64,000 nucleotides of DNA, from NCBI RefSeq assembly GCF_004681975.1, contig NZ_SMLK01000002.1, positions 673,132-737,131 on the forward strand, written 5' to 3'. Position numbers and translations under genes: made by a program. The stretch comes from Ramlibacter humi (GTDB lineage: Bacteria; Pseudomonadota; Gammaproteobacteria; Burkholderiales; Burkholderiaceae_C). Of this stretch, positions 21,796 to 31,585 are shown piece by piece (the first letter of the stretch is position 1; each line of letters starts with the position of its first letter). The notes beneath the pieces were generated by a model that had not been told where the DNA came from, did no database searches, and was given only the letters and a program-made list of their open reading frames with translations.

Positions 21796-21923
21796 CGCGC
21801 CCGTTCCGCCAGGGCTGCAGCCCACCGGTCCCGCCGGCCAACCAGGCGCCCCGCGCGCCACCGCCGCCGGCCCGCGCCGCGGCGCCACGATTTCCGCATC
21901 AACCACTTACCGGAGAACTTCCC

Positions 21924-22910
21924 ATGAGCAAGAAGCCCGTCCGCGTCGCCGTCACCGGCGCCGCCGGCCAGATCGGTTACGCCCTCCTGTTCCGCATCGC
22001 CTCGGGCGAGATGCTGGGCAAGGACCAGCCGGTGATCCTGCAACTGCTGGAAATCCCGGACGAGAAGGCGCAGAAGGCCCTCAAGGGCGTGATGATGGAA
22101 CTGGAAGACTGCGCGTTCCCGCTGCTGGCCGGCATGGAAGCGCACAGCGACCCGATGACCGCCTTCAAGGACACCGACTACGCCCTGCTGGTCGGCGCCC
22201 GTCCCCGCGGCCCCGGCATGGAGCGCGCCGACCTGCTGGCCGCCAACGCCCAGATCTTCACCGCGCAAGGCAAGGCGCTGGACAAGGTCGCCAGCCGCAA
22301 CGTCAAGGTGCTGGTGGTCGGCAACCCCGCCAACACCAACGCCTACATCGCGATGAAGAGCGCGCCTTCGCTGCCGCGCGAGAACTTCACCGCCATGCTG
22401 CGCCTGGACCACAACCGCGCGCTGTCGCAGCTGGCCGCCAAGGCCGGCGTGAAGGTCGCCGACATCGAGAAGCTGACGGTGTGGGGCAACCACTCGCCCA
22501 CCATGTACGCCGACTACCGCTTCGCCACCGCCAACGGCAAGGGCCTGAAGGACGTGGTCAACGACCAGGACTGGAACGCCAACGTGTTCCTGCCGACGGT
22601 CGGCAAGCGCGGCGCCGCCATCATCGAAGCGCGCGGCCTGTCGTCCGCCGCGTCCGCGGCCAACGCCGCCATCGATCACATGCGCGACTGGGCGCTGGGC
22701 ACCAACGGCAAGTGGGTGACCATGGGCATCCCGTCCAACGGCGACTACGGCATCCCCAAGGACGTGATGTTCGGCTTCCCCGTCACCACCAAGGACGGCA
22801 AGTACGAAGTGGTCAAGGGCCTGGACATCGACGCCTTCAGCCAGGAACGCATCAACAAGACGCTGGGCGAGCTGCAGGAAGAGCAGAAGGGCGTCGCTCA
22901 CCTCCTGTGA
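21924..22910 (+). CDS. mdh: Malate dehydrogenase
   Basis: Mdh oxidises malate to oxaloacetate with NAD. The 328-residue, type 2 (cytosolic-like) enzyme starts [21 protein letters not shown], where the Rossmann loop is visible. [23 protein letters not shown] and the catalytic histidine region [12 protein letters not shown] are present. It opens the plus-strand run mdh, methyltransferase, lyase, exported protein, acnB, opposite the GntR-sdh-gltA set. Confidence 0.98.
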   Translation: MSKKPVRVAVTGAAGQIGYALLFRIASGEMLGKDQPVILQLLEIPDEKAQKALKGVMMELEDCAFPLLAGMEAHSDPMTAFKDTDYALLVGARPRGPGMERADLLAANAQIFTAQGKALDKVASRNVKVLVVGNPANTNAYIAMKSAPSLPRENFTAMLRLDHNRALSQLAAKAGVKVADIEKLTVWGNHSPTMYADYRFATANGKGLKDVVNDQDWNANVFLPTVGKRGAAIIEARGLSSAASAANAAIDHMRDWALGTNGKWVTMGIPSNGDYGIPKDVMFGFPVTTKDGKYEVVKGLDIDAFSQERINKTLGELQEEQKGVAHLL

Positions 22911-22933
22911 CGCACCTGCAGTAAGCGCCCGGC

Positions 22934-23710
22934 ATGAGCGACTGGAACCCCGCCCTGTATGGCCGCTACGAGGACGAGCGCACGCGCCCGGCCCGCGAGC
23001 TGCTGGCGCGGGTTCCGCTCGAACAGGCCGCCCGCGTGGCCGACCTGGGCTGCGGCCCGGGCAATTCCACCGAGCTGCTGCTGAACCGCTTCGGCGGCGC
23101 GCAGGTCGTCGGCATCGACAACTCGCCGGCCATGCTGGACAGCGCGCGCCAGCGCCTGCCCGGCACGCCGTTCGAGCTGGCCGACATCGGCACTTGGTCG
23201 CCGGCCGAGCCATTCGGCCTTCTCTATTCCAACGCCACGCTGCAGTGGGTGCGTGGTCACGAGACGCTGTTCCCGCGCCTGTACTCGCTGCTGGCGCCCG
23301 GCGGCGTGCTGGCCGTGCAGATGCCCGACAACCTCGGTGAGCCTTCGCACCGCGCCATGCGCGAAGTGGCCGCGCTGCCTTCCTACACGGCGCACATCGG
23401 CGATCCGGAAGCGCTTCGCGCGCCGGTACTGTCCGTCGGCCAGTACTACGACCTGCTGGCCGCGCAGGGCGCGAAGGTGGACGTTTGGCACACCGTCTAC
23501 CAGCATCCGCTGGCTTCGGCCGCGGCCATCGTCGAATGGGTGCGCGCCACCGGCCTGCGCCCCTTCGTCGACCGCCTGCCGGCCGCCTTGCAGGTCGGTT
23601 ACCTGGCCGAATACGAGAAGCGCATCGACGAACGTTACCCCGCGCGCGCCGACGGCCAGCGCCTGCTGGCGTTCCCGCGGCTGTTCATCGTCGCGAGGAA
23701 GCCGGCGTGA
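22934..23710 (+). CDS. tam: Trans-aconitate 2-methyltransferase-like SAM-dependent methyltransferase
   Basis: The 258-residue protein starts MSDWNPALYGRYEDERTRPA, the pattern seen in Tam. The SAM site is VADLGCGPGNSTELLL (about residues 36-51), followed by GIDNSPAMLDSAR and SNATLQWV. Tam methylates trans-aconitate, a spontaneous and aconitase-inhibiting by-product of cis-aconitate. Its place between mdh and acnB fits a detoxifying role in the TCA cycle. It overlaps the next gene by 4 bases (GTGA). Confidence 0.88.
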   Translation: MSDWNPALYGRYEDERTRPARELLARVPLEQAARVADLGCGPGNSTELLLNRFGGAQVVGIDNSPAMLDSARQRLPGTPFELADIGTWSPAEPFGLLYSNATLQWVRGHETLFPRLYSLLAPGGVLAVQMPDNLGEPSHRAMREVAALPSYTAHIGDPEALRAPVLSVGQYYDLLAAQGAKVDVWHTVYQHPLASAAAIVEWVRATGLRPFVDRLPAALQVGYLAEYEKRIDERYPARADGQRLLAFPRLFIVARKPA

Positions 23711-24702
23711 GCGCCACCCATCCGCGCGACATCCTCCTCGGCGCCCAGGCGCGCACCGGCACGCTGCCGGTCTGCGACCACTACAGCGGCGTGGAAGCGC
23801 GCATGCGCAAGAGCCTGCAGCTGCAGGCCGAGATGGCGCGCGAGTTCGGCGCCTGCGTGTTCGACGTCACGCTCGATTGCGAGGACGGTGCGCCCGTGGG
23901 CGGCGAGAAGCAGCACGCGCAGCTGGTCACCGAGCTCGCGATGGATGCCGCGCCCGAGGCGCGCGTCGCGGTGCGCGTGCATCCGGTCGATCACCCGAGC
24001 TTCCATGACGACGTGCGCGCCATCGTCGGCCGCGCCGGCGCGCGGCTGGCGCACGTGATGATCCCCAAGGTGGAGACGCCGCAGGACGTCGCGACCGCCG
24101 CCGCCGCGTTCGATGCGGCCGGCGCGCCGCAGTTGCCGTTGCAGGCGCTGATCGAATCGCCCGCCGCGGTGCACCGCGCGTTCGACATCGCGGCGCACCC
24201 GCGCATCCAGTCGCTCAGCTTCGGGCTGATGGACTTCGTGTCGGCCCACGGCGGCGCCATTCCCGAGGAAGGCATGGGCGTCGAAGGCCAGTTCACGCAC
24301 CCGCTGGTGGTGCGCGCCAAGCTGGAGATCGCGTCGGCCTGCCATGCGCACGGCAAGGTGCCGTCGCACTGCGTGGTCACCGAGTTCAAGGACCGCGATG
24401 CGATGCGCACGGCCGCCCGCCGTGCCTCGCGCGAGTTCGGCTTCACGCGCATGTGGAGCATCCACCCCGACCAGATCCGGCCCATCCTCGAAGCCCTGCA
24501 GCCCAGCGAGGGCGAAGTGGCGCAGGCGGCCGAGATCCTGGGCGCGGCGGAACAAGCCGGCTGGGCGCCGATCAGCTTCCAGGGGAAGCTGCACGACCGC
24601 GCCAGCTACCGCTTCCATTGGCAGGTGCTCGAGAGGGCGCACAGCACCGGAAGCACCTTGCCGCAGAAGGCCCGGGGCTGGTTCGCCCCGGCCGGCGGCT
24701 GA
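23707..24702 (+). CDS. HpcH/HpaI aldolase/citrate lyase (CitE-like) family protein
   Basis: The 331-residue product starts at a GTG overlapping the tam stop. It has the CitE-like TIM-barrel features: [15 protein letters not shown] with a metal-binding glutamate region, [24 protein letters not shown] and [10 protein letters not shown]. Members cleave CoA esters such as malyl-CoA or citramalyl-CoA, or act as malyl-CoA thioesterases. No citrate lyase alpha or gamma subunit genes are nearby, so true citrate lyase activity is unlikely. A link to TCA acids is inferred from position. Confidence 0.85.
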   Translation: MSATHPRDILLGAQARTGTLPVCDHYSGVEARMRKSLQLQAEMAREFGACVFDVTLDCEDGAPVGGEKQHAQLVTELAMDAAPEARVAVRVHPVDHPSFHDDVRAIVGRAGARLAHVMIPKVETPQDVATAAAAFDAAGAPQLPLQALIESPAAVHRAFDIAAHPRIQSLSFGLMDFVSAHGGAIPEEGMGVEGQFTHPLVVRAKLEIASACHAHGKVPSHCVVTEFKDRDAMRTAARRASREFGFTRMWSIHPDQIRPILEALQPSEGEVAQAAEILGAAEQAGWAPISFQGKLHDRASYRFHWQVLERAHSTGSTLPQKARGWFAPAGG

Positions 24703-24722
24703 CGATGCAACAGAGGAGATTC

Positions 24723-25433
24723 ATGAGCATTCGAGCACCCTTGACGATCGCACTGATGGCCGCCTTCGCGGCCTTCGCTTTGCCCGCCGCCGCGCAGACC
24801 GCGGCCAAGCCGGCCGCCGACAAGAAGCCGGCGACGGCCAAGGCCGCCGGGCGCAACCCCAAGCTGGCGCGCGGCGCGCAGAAGGCGGTGGAAGAGAACA
24901 CGCCGATCGACGACGACCCGTCCATCCAGATCGGCGAGAAGGAACTGGCCGTCGCGCGCGAAGTGCAGACCGGCGACATGCCTTGCGAGCTGGGCGCCAG
25001 CGTGAAGGTCACGCCGTCGAAGCGCGAAGGCCTGTTCCTCGTCACCACCAAGGGCTACCGCTTCCTGATGCACCCGGTGGACAGCCGCACCGGCGCCATC
25101 CGCCTGGAAGACGCCAAGCGCGGCGCCATGTGGCTGCAGCTGGGCAACAAGTCCATGCTGATGTCGCAGAAGCTGGGCCAGCGCCTGGCCGACGAGTGCC
25201 AGAGCCCCAGGCAGGCCGCCTTCGCGGAAGAACTCAAGCGCAATCCGCGCCCCAGCATCCTCGACGCACCGGCGCCGGCCGCTTCCGCCCCGGTTGCGGC
25301 GGCTTCGGCCGCGGCCGCGGCGGCGTCCGCATCCGCCGCGCCGGCCAGCGCGCCCGCCGCTGGCATGGCCCCTGCATCGAATCCCGCGATCCCCGCTGCG
25401 GCCGCTGCGGCGTCCGCACCGCGCGCCAACTGA
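24723..25433 (+). CDS. Exported protein of unknown function with Ala-rich tail
   Basis: The 236-residue product starts at ATG 24723 behind GAGGAG. A signal peptide ends about AAAQ (residues 1-26). A lysine-rich segment and a folded-looking middle follow ([60 protein letters not shown]). Two cysteines (MPCELG, ADECQS) could form a disulphide. The last 60 residues are Ala/Ser/Pro-rich. It is not recognised. It is 20 bases before acnB, after the lyase, so it is probably co-transcribed with TCA enzymes although it should be periplasmic. Confidence 0.8.
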   Translation: MSIRAPLTIALMAAFAAFALPAAAQTAAKPAADKKPATAKAAGRNPKLARGAQKAVEENTPIDDDPSIQIGEKELAVAREVQTGDMPCELGASVKVTPSKREGLFLVTTKGYRFLMHPVDSRTGAIRLEDAKRGAMWLQLGNKSMLMSQKLGQRLADECQSPRQAAFAEELKRNPRPSILDAPAPAASAPVAAASAAAAAASASAAPASAPAAGMAPASNPAIPAAAAAASAPRAN

Positions 25434-25453
25434 AGACCGTACGGAGAACAACC

Positions 25454-28039
25454 ATGCTGCAAGCCTATGTCACCCACGTCGCCGAACGCGCGGCGCTCGG
25501 CATCCCGCCGTTGCCGCTGTCGGCGCAGCAGACCGCCGACCTGGTGGAGCTGCTGAAGAACCCCTCGAAGGCCGAGGCCGACTTCCTGCTGGACCTGATC
25601 ACGAACCGCGTGCCCGCCGGCGTGGACGACGCCGCCAAGGTGAAGGCCAGCTACCTGGCCGCCGTGGCGCACGGCACCGAGAAGTGCATGATCATCAGCC
25701 GCGCCAAGGCCACCGAGCTGCTGGGCACCATGCTGGGCGGCTACAACATCAGCCCGCTGATCGACCTGCTGGACGACGCCGAAGTGGGCGCCGTCGCGGC
25801 CGGTGCGCTGAAGAAGACGCTGCTGATGTTCGACCAGTTCCACGACGTCAAGGAAAAGGCCGACAAGGGCAACGCCAACGCCAAGGCCGTGCTGCAAAGC
25901 TGGGCCGACGCCGAGTGGTTCACCTCGCGCCCCGAAGTGCCGCAAAGCATCAAGGTCACCGTGTTCAAGGTGGCCGGCGAGATCAACACCGACGACCTGT
26001 CGCCCGCACCTGACGCGTGGAGCCGCCCCGACATCCCGCTGCACGCGCTGGCGATGCACAAGAATCCGCGCCCCGGCATCACGCCGGAAGAAGAGGGCAA
26101 GCGCGGCCCGGTGAAGTTCATCGAGGAGCTGCGCGCGCGCGGCAACACGGTGGCCTACGTCGGCGACGTGGTGGGCACCGGCTCCAGCCGCAAGTCGGCC
26201 ACCAACAGCGTGCTGTGGTTCACCGGCCAGGACATCCCGTTCGTGCCGAACAAGCGGTTCGGCGGCGTGTGCCTGGGCGGCAAGATCGCGCCGATCTTCT
26301 ACAACACGATGGAAGACGCGGGCGCGCTGCCGATCGAGCTGGACGTCAGCAAGATGGAGATGGGCGACGAGATCGAACTGCGTCCCTACGAAGGCAAGGC
26401 GCTGAAGAACGGCGAGGTCATCGCCACGTTCGAAGTGAAGAGCGAAGTGCTGTTCGACGAGGTGCGCGCCGGCGGCCGCATCCCGCTGATCGTCGGCCGC
26501 GGCCTGACGGCCAAGGCGCGCGAGGCGCTGGGCCTTGCGCCTTCCACCCTATTCCGCCTGCCCAAGGCGCCCAAGGACACGGGCAAGGGCTTCTCGCTGG
26601 CGCAGAAGATGGTCGGGCGCGCCTGCGGCCTGCCGGAAGGCCGGGGCATCCGCCCCGGCACGTACTGCGAGCCGAAGATGACCTCGGTGGGTTCGCAGGA
26701 CACCACCGGCCCGATGACCCGCGACGAGCTGAAGGACCTGGCCTGCCTGGGCTTCAGCGCCGACCTGGTGATGCAGTCGTTCTGCCACACGGCCGCCTAC
26801 CCGAAGCCGGTGGACGTGAAGATGCACCACGAGCTGCCCGACTTCATCTCCACGCGCGGCGGCGTGGCGCTGCGCCCGGGCGATGGCGTCATCCACAGCT
26901 GGCTGAACCGCTTCCTGCTGCCCGACACGGTGGGCACGGGCGGCGATTCGCACACGCGCTTCCCGATCGGCATCTCGTTCCCCGCCGGCTCGGGCCTGGT
27001 GGCCTTCGCCGCTGCCACCGGCGTCATGCCGCTGGACATGCCTGAATCGGTGCTGGTGCGCTTCAAGGGCCAGATGCAGCCGGGCGTCACGCTGCGCGAC
27101 CTGGTCAACGCCATCCCGCTGTACGCCATCAAGCAGGGCCTGCTGACGGTGGAGAAGAAGGGCAAGAAGAACGTCTTCTCCGGCCGCATCCTGGAGATCG
27201 AGGGCCTGCCCGACCTGAAGGTGGAACAGGCTTTCGAGCTGTCCGACGCTTCCGCCGAGCGCTCGGCCGCCGGCTGCACGGTTCACCTGAACAAGGAACC
27301 GATCATGGAGTACATCCAGAGCAACATCACCCTGATGCGCTGGATGATCGCCAACGGCTACGCCGACGCCCGCACACTGGCCCGCCGCATCGCCGCTCAG
27401 GAAGCGTGGCTGAAGGATCCCAAGCTGCTCAAGGGCGATGCCGACGCCGAGTACGCGGCGGTCATCGAGATCGACCTGGCCGACATCCACGAACCCATCG
27501 TGGCGTGCCCGAACGACCCGGACGACGTGAAGACGCTGTCCGACGTGGCCGGCGCCAAGATCGACGAGGTGTTCATCGGCTCGTGCATGACCAACATCGG
27601 CCACTTCCGCGCGGCTTCCAAGCTGCTGGAAGGCAAGCGCGACATCCCGGTGAAGCTGTGGGTGGCGCCGCCGACCAAGATGGACCAGCAGCAGCTGACC
27701 GAGGAAGGCCACTACGGCGTGCTGGGCGTGGCCGGCGCGCGCATGGAGATGCCCGGCTGCTCGCTGTGCATGGGCAACCAGGCGCAGGTGCGCGAAGGCG
27801 CGACGGTGATGTCCACCAGCACCCGCAACTTCCCCAACCGCCTGGGCAAGAACACCAACGTGTACCTGGGTTCCGCCGAACTGGCGGCCATCTGCTCGCG
27901 CCTCGGGAAGATCCCGAGCAAGGAGGAGTACATGGCCGACATCGGCGTGATCAACGCCAACGGCGACAAGATCTACAAGTACATGAACTTCGACCAGATC
28001 GCCGACTTCAGGAAGGTGGCGGACACGGTGCCGGCGTAA
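25454..28039 (+). CDS. acnB: Aconitate hydratase B
   Basis: AcnB interconverts citrate and isocitrate using a [4Fe-4S] cluster; it is the main growth-phase aconitase in many proteobacteria. The 861-residue length is normal and the swivel domain is N-terminal, as in AcnB. Cluster cysteines lie in [15 protein letters not shown] and in [29 protein letters not shown] is also present. ATG 25454 follows GGAGAA. Aconitase B proteins can also bind mRNA when iron is low, which cannot be judged here. It ends at a strong terminator. Confidence 0.98.
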   Translation: MLQAYVTHVAERAALGIPPLPLSAQQTADLVELLKNPSKAEADFLLDLITNRVPAGVDDAAKVKASYLAAVAHGTEKCMIISRAKATELLGTMLGGYNISPLIDLLDDAEVGAVAAGALKKTLLMFDQFHDVKEKADKGNANAKAVLQSWADAEWFTSRPEVPQSIKVTVFKVAGEINTDDLSPAPDAWSRPDIPLHALAMHKNPRPGITPEEEGKRGPVKFIEELRARGNTVAYVGDVVGTGSSRKSATNSVLWFTGQDIPFVPNKRFGGVCLGGKIAPIFYNTMEDAGALPIELDVSKMEMGDEIELRPYEGKALKNGEVIATFEVKSEVLFDEVRAGGRIPLIVGRGLTAKAREALGLAPSTLFRLPKAPKDTGKGFSLAQKMVGRACGLPEGRGIRPGTYCEPKMTSVGSQDTTGPMTRDELKDLACLGFSADLVMQSFCHTAAYPKPVDVKMHHELPDFISTRGGVALRPGDGVIHSWLNRFLLPDTVGTGGDSHTRFPIGISFPAGSGLVAFAAATGVMPLDMPESVLVRFKGQMQPGVTLRDLVNAIPLYAIKQGLLTVEKKGKKNVFSGRILEIEGLPDLKVEQAFELSDASAERSAAGCTVHLNKEPIMEYIQSNITLMRWMIANGYADARTLARRIAAQEAWLKDPKLLKGDADAEYAAVIEIDLADIHEPIVACPNDPDDVKTLSDVAGAKIDEVFIGSCMTNIGHFRAASKLLEGKRDIPVKLWVAPPTKMDQQQLTEEGHYGVLGVAGARMEMPGCSLCMGNQAQVREGATVMSTSTRNFPNRLGKNTNVYLGSAELAAICSRLGKIPSKEEYMADIGVINANGDKIYKYMNFDQIADFRKVADTVPA

Positions 28040-28057
28040 GCGGCGCACCGCGAACGA

Positions 28058-28085
28058 AACGGCCCTGCGGGGCCGTTTTTTCTTT
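28058..28085 (+). terminator. Intrinsic terminator after acnB
   Basis: AACGGCCC (28058-28065) pairs with GGGCCGTT (28070-28077) around TGCG, and the T-run TTTTTTCTTT follows. It closes the mdh-to-acnB transcription unit. Confidence 0.85.
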
Positions 28086-28169
28086 GTCATCCCGGCGAAC
28101 GCCGGGATTCACCTCCCGCGCGGAGCCAAGCCACCGGAGCTGGATGCCGGGTCAAGCCCGGCATGACAA
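28086..28169. repeat. Palindromic intergenic repeat (REP/BIME-like), copy 1
   Basis: Two hairpins flank a variable middle: CCCGGCGAACGCCGGG near the left end and GCCGGGTCAAGCCCGGC near the right end. The outer ends read GTCAT and ATGAC, a short inverted repeat. The same two ends, in reverse order and strand, recur at 44468-44562 with a different middle. This is typical of mobile or dispersed palindromic elements found after genes. No open frame is present. Confidence 0.8.
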
Positions 28170-28198
28170 GGTTGGAGCCCGGTCCCCGGGTGTGATCC

Positions 28199-28696
28199 TC
28201 AGACGGACACTTCCTTGTGCTCCCCCATCTTCGGCCGCTCGCCGGACACCGCCGCGGCCGCCATCTTGAACAGCTGCGTCGGCTTGCTCTCCTTCACGCT
28301 CCAGTACTCGGCGTGCACCACGTGCACCTCGATCAGCTCCAGGTCCGGGTCGTCCACGCCGCCGGGGAACCAGGCCTTGGTCATGGGGTTGAACAGGCGC
28401 TCCTTGGCGGAGCGGTCGTTACTGACCACCGCGCGGCCGGTGATGGAGACGTACACGTCCTTGTGCGTGTCCGAGTAGGAGACGTTCACGTTGCCGTCGG
28501 CCTGCAGGCGCTGGCCCAGCTCCGTGGCTTTGGAGACGAAGAAGTACAGGATGCCCTGCTCACCCAGCGCCTGGTTCTGCGTGGTGAGCGGGTGGGCGTG
28601 CAGGCCGCCGTCGGCATGGCGGTGGGTCAGCATGCCGAAACGGATGTCCTTGATCATGTCCCACAGCTTCTCGTGGGGCGTCTTGTCCTTGCTCAT
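28199..28696 (-). CDS. Pyridoxamine 5'-phosphate oxidase-like FMN-binding protein (general stress protein 26 type)
   Basis: The 165-residue protein starts MSKDKTPHEKLWDMIKDIRF. It has the split-barrel FMN-binding fold character (FGMLTHRHADGGLHAHPLTT, VNVSYSDTHKDVYVSITGRA, PMTKAWFPGG). Members of this group bind FMN or F420 and are often stress-related; the substrate is unknown. It is single and convergent with acnB across the palindromic repeat. Confidence 0.85.
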   Translation of the reverse strand: MSKDKTPHEKLWDMIKDIRFGMLTHRHADGGLHAHPLTTQNQALGEQGILYFFVSKATELGQRLQADGNVNVSYSDTHKDVYVSITGRAVVSNDRSAKERLFNPMTKAWFPGGVDDPDLELIEVHVVHAEYWSVKESKPTQLFKMAAAAVSGERPKMGEHKEVSV

Positions 28697-28855
28697 GAAG
28701 GTTCCTCGCTGTGTCGGTTGGCGATGACCCATCTTGGTGGGGGCTGGCCGGCGGCACCGTAGTCGCGGTGCGCCGGGGGCTGTGCGCCTGCGCTGACAGC
28801 CCGGGGCGGGCGCCGCGCGGTTAGCATGCGCCGGAACGAGAAAGGCCCTCCCGCA

Positions 28856-29863
28856 ATGTTCAAGTCCTTCTTCCTGTCGCGCCGCTGGTTCGCGTGGTCC
28901 ATCCTGGGCACCGCCGTGATCCTGTTCGCCACCTGGTACCGGGTGCAGCTGGACGTGCGGATCAACGAGTGGTTCGGCTCCTTCTACGACGTGGTGCAGA
29001 AGGCGCTGGCCAAGCCCGGCAGCATTTCGCTGGACGAATACTGGAAGCAGCTGGGCACCTTCCTGCATATCGCGATGATCTACGTGCTGGTGGCGGTGGT
29101 GCTGGACTTCTTCGTCAAGCACTACATCTTCCGCTGGCGCCAGGCCATGAACGACTACTACATGTCGCACTGGGACCGGCTGCGCCACATCGAAGGCGCG
29201 GCGCAGCGCGTGCAGGAAGACACCATGCGCTTCGCCTCCATCATGGAGGGCCTGGGCATCGAGTTCATGCGCAGCCTGATGGTGCTGGCCGCCTTCCTTC
29301 CGATCCTGGCGGGCCTGTCGGCCAAGGTCACCGAACTGCCTTACTTCGGGGCGGTGTCGTATTCGCTGGTGTGGGTGGCCATCGCGTTCGCGCTGGGCGG
29401 GACGCTGCTGCTCGCGGTCGTCGGCGTGAAGCTGCCGGGCCTGCAGTTCCAGAACCAGCGGGTGGAGGCGGCCTACCGCAAGGAGCTCGTCTACGGCGAG
29501 GACGACCCCGCGCGTGCGCAACCGCCGCAAGTGCAGACGCTGTTCGGGGCGGTGCGCCGCAACTACTTCACCCTGTTCTTCCACTACCTGTACTTCGACG
29601 TGGCGAAGTGGTCGTACCTGCAGGTGGGCGTGCTGGTGCCGTACGCCGCGCTCGGTCCGACGCTGGTGGGCGGCGTGGTGACGCTGGGCGTGATGCAGCA
29701 GATCGTGCGCGCGTTCGGCCGCGTGGAAAGCGCTTTCCAGTTCCTGGTGCTCAGCTGGAGCACCATCGTCGAACTGATGTCGGTCTACAAGCGGCTTCGC
29801 GCTTTCGAGCACCAGATCGAAGCCGGCCCGCCACCGGAAGGCGTGCAGCCGGCCTCGGCCTGA
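28856..29863 (+). CDS. SbmA/BacA-like inner-membrane transporter
   Basis: The 335-residue protein starts MFKSFFLSRRWFAWSILGTA and has about seven membrane helices. Features shared with SbmA/BacA include TWYRVQLDVRINEWFGSFYD, RWRQAMNDYYMSHW and RIEGAAQRVQED-type loops (HIEGAAQRVQEDTMRF). It lacks a nucleotide-binding domain, as expected for this group. SbmA/BacA import peptide antibiotics and other peptides using the proton gradient. ATG 28856 matches the usual N-terminus; ATG 28826 is possible. Confidence 0.87.
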   Translation: MFKSFFLSRRWFAWSILGTAVILFATWYRVQLDVRINEWFGSFYDVVQKALAKPGSISLDEYWKQLGTFLHIAMIYVLVAVVLDFFVKHYIFRWRQAMNDYYMSHWDRLRHIEGAAQRVQEDTMRFASIMEGLGIEFMRSLMVLAAFLPILAGLSAKVTELPYFGAVSYSLVWVAIAFALGGTLLLAVVGVKLPGLQFQNQRVEAAYRKELVYGEDDPARAQPPQVQTLFGAVRRNYFTLFFHYLYFDVAKWSYLQVGVLVPYAALGPTLVGGVVTLGVMQQIVRAFGRVESAFQFLVLSWSTIVELMSVYKRLRAFEHQIEAGPPPEGVQPASA

Positions 29864-29869
29864 CGCGCG

Positions 29870-30694
29870 TCAAGCGGCGGCCATGGCCTGCAGGGCCTGC
29901 GCCGTCGCCGCGTCCAGCGGGAAGAACGTCTCCAGCGTCAGTTCCTGCACCGTGACGTCCACCGCGGTGCCGAACACGGTGGTCGTACTGATGAAGTTCA
30001 GCAGCGCGCCAGCGGGCGTGCGGAACTGCAGCGGCAGCGCCACGCCGACGTGCTCGCCGTCCAGCACCGTGTCGTGCGCGCCATCCGGCACCGGGTAGCC
30101 GCGCAGTTCCTCCAGCAGCGTCGCCAGCACCGCGTCACCGGTCGCGTGGATCTGCTGGCGCAGGCGTTCGAACAGGTGCTCGCGCCACTGCCCCAGGTTG
30201 GCGATGCGCGAGGCGATGCCCTTCGGGTGCAGGCTCAGGCGCAGCACGTTCACCTGTCCCTGCACCAGCTCCGCGTCGGCGCCCGCCATCAGGTGCGGGA
30301 TCATGCGGTTGGCCGCCACCAGGTTCCAGTGGCGATCCACCGCCAGCGCGGGATTCGGCTCGTGCGCTTTCAGGATCAGGTCCACCGCCGCGCGCGCGGG
30401 CGCCAGCTGCGGATCGTCCAGCGGCCGCTCGCGGTACATGGGCGCGAAGCCGGCAGCCACCAGCATCGCATTGCGCTCGCGCAGCGGTACGTCCAGCCGC
30501 TCGGCCAGGCGCAGCACCATCTCGCGGCTGGGTGACGACTTGCCGGTCTCGACGAAGCTGAGGTGCCGGGTGGAGATGTCCGCCTCGCCCGCCAGGTCCT
30601 GCTGCGACAGGCGGCGGCGCGTGCGCCAGTGGCGCAGGTGCTCGCCGAACGGCGTCGGCGCGGCGCGAAGGGGGAGGGCGGCGGTCGAACTCAT
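29870..30694 (-). CDS. Helix-turn-helix regulator with MmyB-like ligand-binding domain
   Basis: The 274-residue protein has an XRE-type helix-turn-helix at about residues 18-72 (LRHWRTRRRLSQQDLAGEAD, RHLSFVETGKSSPSREMVLR). An MmyB-like domain follows (LAVDRHWNLVAANRMIPHLM). MmyB-type domains are thought to bind fatty-acid-like ligands. It is convergent with the transporter gene (6 bases between stops) and divergent from the small membrane protein at 30802, its most likely target. Confidence 0.88.
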   Translation of the reverse strand: MSSTAALPLRAAPTPFGEHLRHWRTRRRLSQQDLAGEADISTRHLSFVETGKSSPSREMVLRLAERLDVPLRERNAMLVAAGFAPMYRERPLDDPQLAPARAAVDLILKAHEPNPALAVDRHWNLVAANRMIPHLMAGADAELVQGQVNVLRLSLHPKGIASRIANLGQWREHLFERLRQQIHATGDAVLATLLEELRGYPVPDGAHDTVLDGEHVGVALPLQFRTPAGALLNFISTTTVFGTAVDVTVQELTLETFFPLDAATAQALQAMAAA

Positions 30695-30801
30695 GCGCGG
30701 ATGGTAGACGCGGCCCCGCCGCGATCCCATGACCTGCGACGTCATGGACCCCACGCGCGCCGGCCGGGACCATGGGCGCCTCGACAACCAAGGAGCACAC
30801 C

Positions 30802-31209
30802 ATGTCCCTCTTCGCTTCTCCCCGTTTCCTGCGCGGCGTCCTGTGGGCCGACGCCGTCTCCTGCGTGGCCAGCGGCGCGCTGCAGCTGGCCGCCCTCGAT
30901 GCGCTGCCGCGGCTGCTGGGGTTGCCGCAGGCGCTGCTGGTTGATACGGGCATCTTCCTGGTCGCGTACGGACTGGTCGTCGCGTGGCTGGCGTCGCGGC
31001 GCGAGGTCATTCGCCCGCTGGTGGCGTTGTTTGCCATCGGCAACGTGGGCTGGGCGATCGGCTGCGGGTTCGCGGTCTACGCGCTGCAGCCTACGACGCT
31101 GGGCATCGCGTGGATCTCGATGCAGGCTGCGACGGTGCTGGTGCTGGCCGACTTGCAGTGGATGGGGCTGCGTGCGGCGCGTCGCACTGCGGGTGTTGTT
31201 ACGGCCTGA
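30802..31209 (+). CDS. Small four-helix membrane protein of unknown function
   Basis: The 135-residue protein starts MSLFASPRFLRGVLWADAVS behind AAGGAG. Four membrane helices are visible, the last ending in LQWMGLRAARR. It resembles short DoxX-like or integral membrane proteins often found beside MmyB-type regulators, but no catalytic motif is seen. Regulation by the divergent MmyB-like gene is inferred from position. Confidence 0.78.
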   Translation: MSLFASPRFLRGVLWADAVSCVASGALQLAALDALPRLLGLPQALLVDTGIFLVAYGLVVAWLASRREVIRPLVALFAIGNVGWAIGCGFAVYALQPTTLGIAWISMQAATVLVLADLQWMGLRAARRTAGVVTA

Positions 31210-31272
31210 GTTTGGAGCAGTCGTGCCGCCCCCTGTCCCTACCGCGCGCGGGAGGAACGGCCGCCCTAACGT

Positions 31273-31376
31273 GCGGAGGTGCGTGGCCGCTCGGGCGGCC
31301 TTTGACATCGCGCCGAATCCCCATGGAGAAATTCGCACGACGTTCCCAGGCCGCCCGAGCGGCCCCGCACCTCCGC
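31273..31376. repeat. Inverted repeat 1, 28-bp arms
   Basis: The left arm (31273-31300) starts GCGGAGGTGCGTGGCCGC. The right arm (31349-31376) is its reverse complement with one mismatch, and 48 bases separate them. The arms are too long and too far from a T-run for an ordinary terminator. They resemble the ends of a small non-autonomous element or a structured RNA. Confidence 0.75.
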
Positions 31377-31411
31377 CGCCGAAGACTGCCTTCCAGCATC
31401 GCACGCTGCAG

Positions 31412-31511
31412 GGACAGGGTAGGGAGGGTCTTCTGCCGTAAGTCAAGGGGGAGCTGCGCCGTACCAGGCGCGCGGAGGACATGGAGGCAGAAGACCCTCC
31501 CTGCCCTGTCC
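31412..31511. repeat. Inverted repeat 2, 26-bp arms
   Basis: The left arm (31412-31437) starts GGACAGGGTAGGGAGGGTCT. The right arm (31486-31511) is its reverse complement with one mismatch, 48 bases apart. The spacer length equals that of inverted repeat 1. The right-arm motif GGCAGAAGACCCTCCC has a diverged relative at 33872-33886, after serA. Confidence 0.75.
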
Positions 31512-31585
31512 CGGCCCCGACGACCTCAAGGGCAGGGCTCATTCTTGTATGCTGTCCCACCCCCATCCCGACAGCAGAACGAGCA

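Larger units (their letters stand above)
31210..31585. other. Gene-free stretch before serC, filled by two large inverted repeats
   Basis: No convincing gene lies in these 376 bases. They hold two imperfect inverted repeats in series (annotated separately) and then the serC leader. Short frames here have no ribosome site and change strand with the palindromes. A possible -10, TATGCT, occurs about 40 bases before serC, without a clear -35. Confidence 0.6.

Noticed and set aside
23707-24702. True citrate lyase beta subunit (citE)
   Set aside because: No citD, citF or ligase genes are adjacent; stand-alone CitE-like lyases are more likely in this setting.
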